Below, in pieces: positions 58,050 through 64,000 of a stretch of 64,000 nt of DNA. The notes beneath the pieces are model-generated. The model was given only the letters and a program-made list of their open reading frames with translations. It did not search any database and had not been told where the DNA came from. The position numbers and the translations under genes were made by a program. Source of the stretch: Isoperla grammatica. Lineage: Eukaryota > Arthropoda > Insecta > Plecoptera > Perlodidae. Numbering within the stretch: position 1 is the first letter of the stretch; every line of letters begins with the position of its first letter. The stretch lies in the NCBI GenBank assembly GCA_945910005.1, contig OX246739.1:41158201-41222200 (forward strand), given 5' to 3'.

Positions 58050-60150
58050 TGCACCTCGATGGATTTAATGCATATTTAATTATATCGATCATAGTTTGAA
58101 AGTTGTAAAATGTGAATTGGCATTTGTCTATCTTAACACACAGGTTGCAGTACTATAAATTTATAAATTGCTCTTTACAAATGTTCGTCGAGTAATGGTA
58201 ATGTTAATGTTACAGGAGTAAGAATGTAAGAGAATAAATATTGCTTATTTTTCTTATTATATCATGATCATAATGTTAATGATAACGTGATCGTGAAAAT
58301 AGTAGGTTAAATGTAGAAATGAAAATAAAGGTTGTAATTCGTTTTATAATATCACAATGTACATTTTACTTTTCCTTTGCTTCGCTTTAACACACCTCTG
58401 TTTATGGGATGAAGTTTTGATTTGACTCTCAAAAGTTTTTATAAACGAATCTTTTCGTGTGCCGGTATAAAAAAACGATTTGCATCGAGGAAGGTCATCA
58501 TATGAATAATAGTGTGAAACTTTAGTTATATAAGCCTTCTCACTTTCGTTTTGAGTAATTGTTCTTAACACTATTCTCACTTCTCAGTTACGTGAATGTC
58601 GAAGTCAAATTTTGATTTTTATATTTTAATTTACTCTTAACTATTGGTTTCTTTATATTTTAGAAAACATGAAATATAGATCCATAGATATATGACATGT
58701 ACAGAGAGTTTATCCATTTAAAACTATTAATAGTTCCTGAAATCATAACACTTAAAACGAAATTCCCATTAATATTTTATAAGAGAGCCAGATGCAATTT
58801 TTGGAGAGAAGCTCAACCACTGAACATTGTATCTCAGTCTTGAATGTTAAACCATGCGGCAAGTCCCCAAAGCAACCGTGACTTTATCTTAATTAATGTT
58901 CTGTGTGTTGTTGAAGTTCAGAAGTAAAGCTAGTCGTCTGACGACTGCTTGTTTCGACGACCGTTAAGGAAGAGTCAACATTTGAAACTCTCAAACTTGG
59001 ACTTATATTGTATACGATGCGAGTGTATACGAGTGAATCAGTGAACAGAACTCGGAGTTAGAATGAAATCTTCACTTTGCTTTACTGTTACTCATGCAAC
59101 TTTAGGATCAGCATTCGTAGTCGTGAATTGTAGGTTATGTTCACCGTTGTTCACACGCTGTTTTAACGTCATGTTCACACGTTATTCACACGTTGTTCAG
59201 CGTTGGATTCTGTTAACTGTTGGTATATTGATATGGTTGTCTTTCGACCTTTCAGGTAATAACCAAAACCGTTATTTAACATTTACTGACACAATCAAAT
59301 GCGACTCTCTCTATTTAACGAGTAACTCTTTGCCTTGCAAACACTTGTGGCAGTCACGAAGATTTTTGTCAATAAACTCATCCAAAATGAGGTTTTCTGT
59401 GTGTATGTATCTCGGTTAATGTAAGAAATAAATTTACAGTTACTGGTATAATTTTGATCCATGAAAAATATGTGCCTGCTCTTCGTCAAAGCTATACAAT
59501 AACAAATCTACAAATTATTTTGATCGATGTTGTGAGCAATGAAATAACTTTACATTTATTCTAAGATTATGGAATCTTTGGTGTGATATATACTTATTAC
59601 TTTGTATTCTGGAAGTGGTGTAGCTACAAGTCGTTCGTCAAATATGATATCTAGAACTCTTGAAGTATTTTTGTTTATGTGCCGAATTATAAATGCAAAC
59701 CAAAATGACAACTGCGGTTCTATGGGGAGTGATATATAAGAATGTTAAGAAGGCTTTAAGAGGAACTTTGAGCAGGTTTTAAAACAAAATAAATTCAAAT
59801 ATTTAATATATTCGTGGTTTACGTCTCATACCTGTCAAGTTAGCTTAGAGACGAAGTAACGATACTAATATTCTGCCCATCTCGTGTCGAGTTTGAAACA
59901 GATGTGTTTATCCTTCATCCATCAAAGAATTTAAAGGATTCTTAGTTAGAAACTGTGCGTTTCGTGTGCGAAAACGCAATAAGATATCCCCCCCCCACGC
60001 TATATTTAGCCTTTACCCTTGCATTTACCTTGTGACACCTTGTCATGTTGAAAGGTAAAGTGGACAAACATGATGTACAACATGCCAATATGACGGATTT
60101 AGACCGTCACCACCACCATGTGTGCCATGAGAGAATACATTATTATTGGA
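58050..60150. other. No supported gene
   Basis: AT-rich. A 118-codon frame at 59063 has a donor-like CAG-GTAATA at 59256 and a TCAGT-type initiator word upstream, but no recognisable protein features. Confidence 0.35.
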
Positions 60151-60156
60151 ACTACT

Positions 60157-60395
60157 TGTAAAGAGTCTCTCTCTACTCTTATAGTGTTTCATCCAATAAA
60201 TTGATCGAAAAAATGTAATTTTGTTAATATTATAAGAATAGTAGTTATTGGTATGGAAATGAATACGTATAAAATAAGGCAATCAGTATTCGTTCCCATG
60301 CCAAATAACTACTATCCGTATATATATTAACAAAATTACGTTTTTTTCGAGCAATTTATTGGGTGAAACACTATAAGAGTAGAGAGAGAAACAAA
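60157..60395. mobile_element. Foldback element of about 240 bp
   Basis: Inverted arms of about 105 bp: TCTCTCTCTACTCTTATAGTG, CAATAAATTGATCGAAAAAA, TGTAATTTTGTTAATAT and AGTAGTTATTGGTATGG pair with their diverged complements on the right. The loop GTATAAAATAAGGCAATCA, with the adjoining GTATTCGTT, recurs as a direct copy at 60433-60458. Confidence 0.8.
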
Positions 60396-60459
60396 ACAAA
60401 GAAACCAAAATGTATTTATTTCATATCACTCTATAAAATAAGGCAATCAGTATTCGTTA

Positions 60460-61455
60460 ATTAATGTGTAGAGTTGCATGAAATAGATACATTTTCCATC
60501 CCATATATTATTAATACATTCATTTGAACATATCCTAACTATATGAAAATTATCGCCGAAAAGCTTGAGGTACCCCCACCACATTCCCAAATGAATGCTT
60601 ATTTTCCTTGAGAACAGTCAGGTTATACGATTTTTACGCTGCACAAAAGAACAGAGTCTCAAATTATTGCCGGTGATGAAAACGTGTTGAAATAAAGTTT
60701 TATCATTTTGTAACCAACTAATATACACTCTTCAAACTCGTTAGTGTATAGCTCTATAGATTTTCAATCATAACATATTAATTCATAATTAATTTAAATA
60801 TGCTTCGTTGTTTTTGTGAATGTGTTACGTACAGTCACGCTAAAGATTAAATCTACATCAATCTACAAGTACCGTAATTCTAAGTACGAAATATGGCATA
60901 TACTTATATTAGAATCATACCAGGCCAAATGTATTTATTTGTTCTTTTTTCTTTGGCTTTCGGTATAAAACAAAGCCAAGTTTATTCTGTTCTTGGTATT
61001 ACGGGTAGTATTTTGTGAATCCAAGTTGATGATATATCTGATTTTTTGTTTGTGGCTGTAGTATCAACCATTTAAATTAACATTCCTGTAATTGTAAATT
61101 CCTGAATTTCAGTCCACTTCGCGTAATTATAGTGTACTAGACTGTATAACTGTGGATGGGGTTTCACTCTCTCTGCTAATTGGTAATGTCATGATGACGC
61201 GGTAGTTTGTTCATTTCGGTTGATGCAATATTCGGTTCTACTCGTTCGTTCGTGAGTTTCGTTGAGAGTGTTTTGTTAGTGGGTGTAAGGGAAGGGTCCT
61301 TGTGAGTTCCATGGCAATGTACTTTCCTCGTTTGGATTATGAAACAATTTTAAGATCTAACAAATATTCGAAAGTTTGTCACTTTCAGTGATTTAAATTT
61401 AAATGATGAACGTTTACTTCTGACAAAATGGAAAATGAAGATTTTATTTTTGCAG
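60460..61455. other. No recognised gene
   Basis: AT-rich DNA; nothing supported. Confidence 0.4.
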
Positions 61456-61555
61456 TATTGAAAGCTGTATGCGTGTGTTTGCGTCTTTTATAGAGGCCAA
61501 TCGTCTTTTGAGTAATCACTACAATATTTTATTCCCAGGAGACGATGTTCCCACG
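61456..61555 (+). CDS. Candidate exon, unknown gene
   Basis: The plus strand has an excellent acceptor (GATTTTATTTTTGCAG, 61440-61455) and a moderate donor GTACGA (61556). Between them one base plus 33 codons are open, reading IESCMRVFASFIEANRLLSN then HYNILFPGDDVPT. Composition looks protein-like, but I recognise no family and no neighbouring exon was found. Confidence 0.3.
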
Positions 61556-61559
61556 GTAC

Positions 61560-62370
61560 GAAACAAATATTTAGTAATTTATTTTCATTAATTTTCAGAG
61601 ATCATATAAATCACCACTTATTAAATTTTGAATTCGTTCGTTTGTGGGATTTAATTGAATTTTTTAGCGCTTAGTTCGAATCTACATATTTTGAAGTGTT
61701 TATTTATCTTCAAGCCGACTGCGTTGCGCACCCCGCCCCACACGTGCTTGCGTCATCCACTATAATCACACATCTATAATTCTGTGATGCTTTTGATGTA
61801 GTTACTGCATACTAATGCGTTGAAATGGATAGGACGAATTACTGAGATCCTGCACCTGCAGGTAGGATTGATTAATGCCAATGTCTATATAGTGGAAGGC
61901 TTATTGCGTGTATACATACTGATTACTGAGTGCTCACATAAACCGTGACTATCGAACCATTTTACCTACGAAAAGTGGAGAGTGAATGTATAACATCAAC
62001 TGAATTTAATTAAAATTATTAAATAATTCAATAATTACATTCTTTTAATAAGTTTGAATACCTGCACATAACTTTTCATTAGAATATACAATTATTATTG
62101 ATTAGTAGACAATAATACGTTAATTATTAAGTATAACGTATTTTGAGGCTACACCTCAGATCTTTGTAGGCTATCTCGATTCCCGTTTGTCAAAGGCCGG
62201 TTGACCGCACGTATGATCCGTGCTGCGTGTGGGGAAGAGATGTAAATAGTTAATTAAATGAATCAATCACGAGGCACGAACTTAGCCGAAACTCGTGATT
62301 GTTGTTTAGTATTATTTCACATCAAGACAAGATAAAAGACAATCATATTTTTAAGTATTCATTCATTTTT
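61560..62370. other. No recognised feature before the LTR
   Basis: AT-rich DNA; GC-rich words near 61700-61760 do not form a gene. Confidence 0.35.
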
Positions 62371-62547
62371 GTGTTGTCTGTTTATATTTCCCGCTGTATA
62401 TATTTTTTGCTTTCAAATGTTAGTAGTGTTTGTAATTTTCATTTTATGTGGTTGCCACTACTGTGTCACCCATCTCGGCCGCCGGACTAAGGTGCCCTCT
62501 GCGGCCGAGTCTTCAACTATTCAAAGGTTTTGGCGGGCCGGGGTGGG

Positions 62548-62555
62548 TATATAAG
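62548..62555 (+). promoter_or_regulatory. TATA box of the LTR promoter
   Basis: TATATAAG in a GC-rich setting (GGGTGGG upstream, ACGGGG downstream). Transcription would be expected to start about 30 bp downstream, near 62580. Confidence 0.65.
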
Positions 62556-62821
62556 ACGGGGTGAGATGAGCAACATTTAGTGCTGTTTCGGTTATGCCTG
62601 ACACGCTCATCTCCTCTCGGCAACAGTGTTGTTTCGATTATGTCTGACGCACTTGTTATTCCTATCTACGACAGAGCTCTTGGTTCGACTATGTCTGCCA
62701 GTCTCTGGGTATTATCCTAACTGTACCAAATTGTAAATACAATCTCATTAAGTTACACCTAAATCACTGCTGTTCAATTTTCCAAAGACAAGCCTTCCTC
62801 TAACTTCCTGCATACCGATTC

Positions 62822-62990
62822 GAACTTCGAGAAGTCTAGAAGTCGAGAATTCGAGAACGCCGAGAAGTCAAGAAGTCGAGAATTCGAGAACGCCGAGAAG
62901 TCAAGAACGTCGAGAAGTCGAGAATTCGAGAAATCGAGAATTCGAGAAGTCGAGAATTCGAGAAGTCGAGAATACGAGAAGTCGAGACGC
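62822..62990. repeat. GAGAA(T/G)TC minisatellite with HSE-like dimers
   Basis: Tandem 8-bp words CGAGAATT and CGAGAAGT in irregular order. The octamer TTCGAGAA, which fits the heat-shock-element dimer TTCnnGAA, occurs six times (62826, 62850, 62883, 62925, 62941, 62957). The block lies inside the LTR downstream of the TATA box. Confidence 0.85.
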
Positions 62991-63118
62991 ACTGTAGTCT
63001 AGTTCCCCAGGCGTCACGACGCTTGTCCCTTGCCAGTATAGCCACCTCCCGCTCATTCAACCTTTCCACCCCCGCGAGCCCGCGTGCACGGTCTTTGTAC
63101 GAGGGCGCTCGCAACATC

Positions 63119-63134
63119 TGGCGACCGTGACAGG
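63119..63134 (+). other. Putative tRNA primer-binding site
   Basis: TGGCGACCGTGACAGG begins two bases after the LTR end. The leading TGG matches the CCA end of a tRNA, as in LTR retroelements. Which tRNA is used was not determined. Confidence 0.7.
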
Positions 63135-63158
63135 ACACTGTAATCTTTTGTTTTCATA

Positions 63159-64000
63159 ATGGACACCCTTAAAAGGCAGAGAACGCCCTTGAGGGCATCT
63201 TTTACAAGGTTGTGCCAACAAATAGTTTCAGAGTTCGATGATATTTCCATTTCGGAGAGGTTCAATGAGCTTTTAGATCTGCTTTCTGATAAGCACGACA
63301 GGCTAGAAAGCATTGACGCACAAATTCTAACAGCTTTAACTTCGGATAACACAGTAGAGGAAGACGTAATAAATGACGAATGCGAGAGCACTGAGTCTTA
63401 CCGCGAGAAATACATTTCAATTAAACGAAAGCTCACGGACGAGATTAACAAGCGGAGAGGAGAATTTCAACTTACATCCCCTAACCATACGGACTCTATT
63501 TCGAGTAATAGAACTGACATGCAGAAAAAGTATAGATTACCGGAATTAGAGTTAAATAAATTCAGTGGGGATGTAAAACAATGGCTTTCGTTCTGGGGTC
63601 AGTTTCAGAAAATCCACGATGATAACGAGATTGCACCCGAAGATAAGTTCCAGTACCTAAGTCAGTCGATGGTTAATGGATCGCGCCCCAAGGAAATAAT
63701 ACTCAGCTATCCAGCAACCGCGGCAAGTTACGCAAAGGCAATTGAAGCCTTAAAATCACGGTATGGAAGAGAGGACGTTCTCATTGACGTTTACATCCGT
63801 GAATTGTTAAAACTCATCAACGGGAAAAAACAGATATCAGATTTATCACAATTGTACGATAAAATTGAAACGCAGCTCCGCGCACTAGAATCTCTAGGCG
63901 TTGCAAACAATCAGTACGCGATAATGTTATTCCCGATGGTAGAGAGTTGTCTCCCGGAGGACACCATTAAAGCCTGGGAGAGGCAACGTAATGTCTTCAA
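63159..64000 (+). CDS. BEL/Pao retrotransposon gag, 5' part
   Basis: Open from ATG at 63159 to the window edge (280 codons, no stop), so incomplete at the 3' end. Gag packages element RNA into virus-like particles. The N-terminal third is charged and helical. From about residue 127 follows the core typical of BEL/Pao gag (DUF1759): LPELELNKFSGDVKQWLSFW, then FQKIHDDNEIAPEDKFQYL, a segment with LSYPATAASYAKAIEALKSR, and a helical stretch with IRELLKL. In the family this order is followed by zinc knuckles, an aspartic protease, reverse transcriptase, RNase H and integrase, which would lie beyond 64000. The start is the first ATG after the primer-binding site, 24 bp downstream of it. No disruption is seen, so the copy may be young. 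The antisense frame at 63053-63391 is a shadow. Confidence 0.88.
   Translation, partial: MDTLKRQRTPLRASFTRLCQQIVSEFDDISISERFNELLDLLSDKHDRLESIDAQILTALTSDNTVEEDVINDECESTESYREKYISIKRKLTDEINKRRGEFQLTSPNHTDSISSNRTDMQKKYRLPELELNKFSGDVKQWLSFWGQFQKIHDDNEIAPEDKFQYLSQSMVNGSRPKEIILSYPATAASYAKAIEALKSRYGREDVLIDVYIRELLKLINGKKQISDLSQLYDKIETQLRALESLGVANNQYAIMLFPMVESCLPEDTIKAWERQRNVF

Larger units (their letters stand above)
62372..63116 (+). mobile_element. 5' LTR of a BEL/Pao retrotransposon (left edge provisional)
   Basis: The right edge is well placed: CAACA (63112-63116), two bases, then the primer-binding site. A left edge TGTTG at 62372-62376 would give matching inverted tips TGTTG...CAACA, but another TGTTG stands at 62300, so the left edge is uncertain without the 3' LTR. 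The LTR holds a TATA box and a GAGAA minisatellite. Confidence 0.6.

Noticed and set aside
59063..59419. 118-codon frame with possible initiator and donor
   Set aside because: No domain, no signal peptide pattern I trust, AT-driven composition and short internal repeats (TTCACACG).
63053..63391. 112-codon minus-strand frame
   Set aside because: Antisense of the gag start.

Overview
The window is AT-rich animal nuclear DNA dominated by repeats. Genes are split into small exons with GT/AG borders, there is no operon structure, and the mobile elements (BEL/Pao LTR retrotransposon, Penelope-like element with GIY-YIG domain, CR1/Jockey-type LINE, tRNA-derived SINE-like segments, many foldback MITEs) are those of an invertebrate metazoan. 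A SINE body resembling arthropod tRNA SINEs together with a BEL/Pao element makes an arthropod my best guess; the species is not determined.

Layout. 1-555: 116-bp tandem repeat running off the left edge. 5200-5531: MITE in CTAG-rich DNA. 6107-8690: 5'-truncated, frameshifted LINE (minus). 9485-11343: foldback element with about 545-bp arms and TTAA at both ends. 11676-17494: about 63 copies of a 92-bp satellite with two higher-order periods (1012 and 1118 bp). 17848-18552: unrelated 41-bp CATTCC-rich array. 20108-20255: possible plus-strand exon. 21047-21300 and 28728-28916: two exons of an otoferlin-type ferlin gene on the minus strand, joined in phase across a 7.4-kb intron full of mobile DNA. 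35109-35235 and 37637-37696: last two recognisable exons of a second, unidentified minus-strand gene; weaker candidate exons lie at 47.4, 50.3 and 57.9 kb. 46515-47090: long (GACA)n tract. 53594-54672: Penelope-like element folded into a snap-back. 55264-55531: two adjacent related MITEs. 62372-64000: 5' LTR, primer-binding site and gag start of a BEL/Pao retrotransposon, open at the right edge.

The most unusual material is repeat biology: (a) Penelope-derived about 190-bp tandem units with a hammerhead-ribozyme-like fold, reminiscent of animal retrozymes; (b) a 92-bp satellite whose monomer folds into two hairpins and carries CRE-type palindromes in a subset of monomers; (c) a BEL/Pao LTR with six copies of the heat-shock-element dimer TTCGAGAA in a minisatellite; (d) a pair of dispersed repeats that brackets a Penelope/palindrome insertion. 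All positions were read by eye from the sequence; splice borders and family names are inferences from motif content and were not tested by alignment or expression data.
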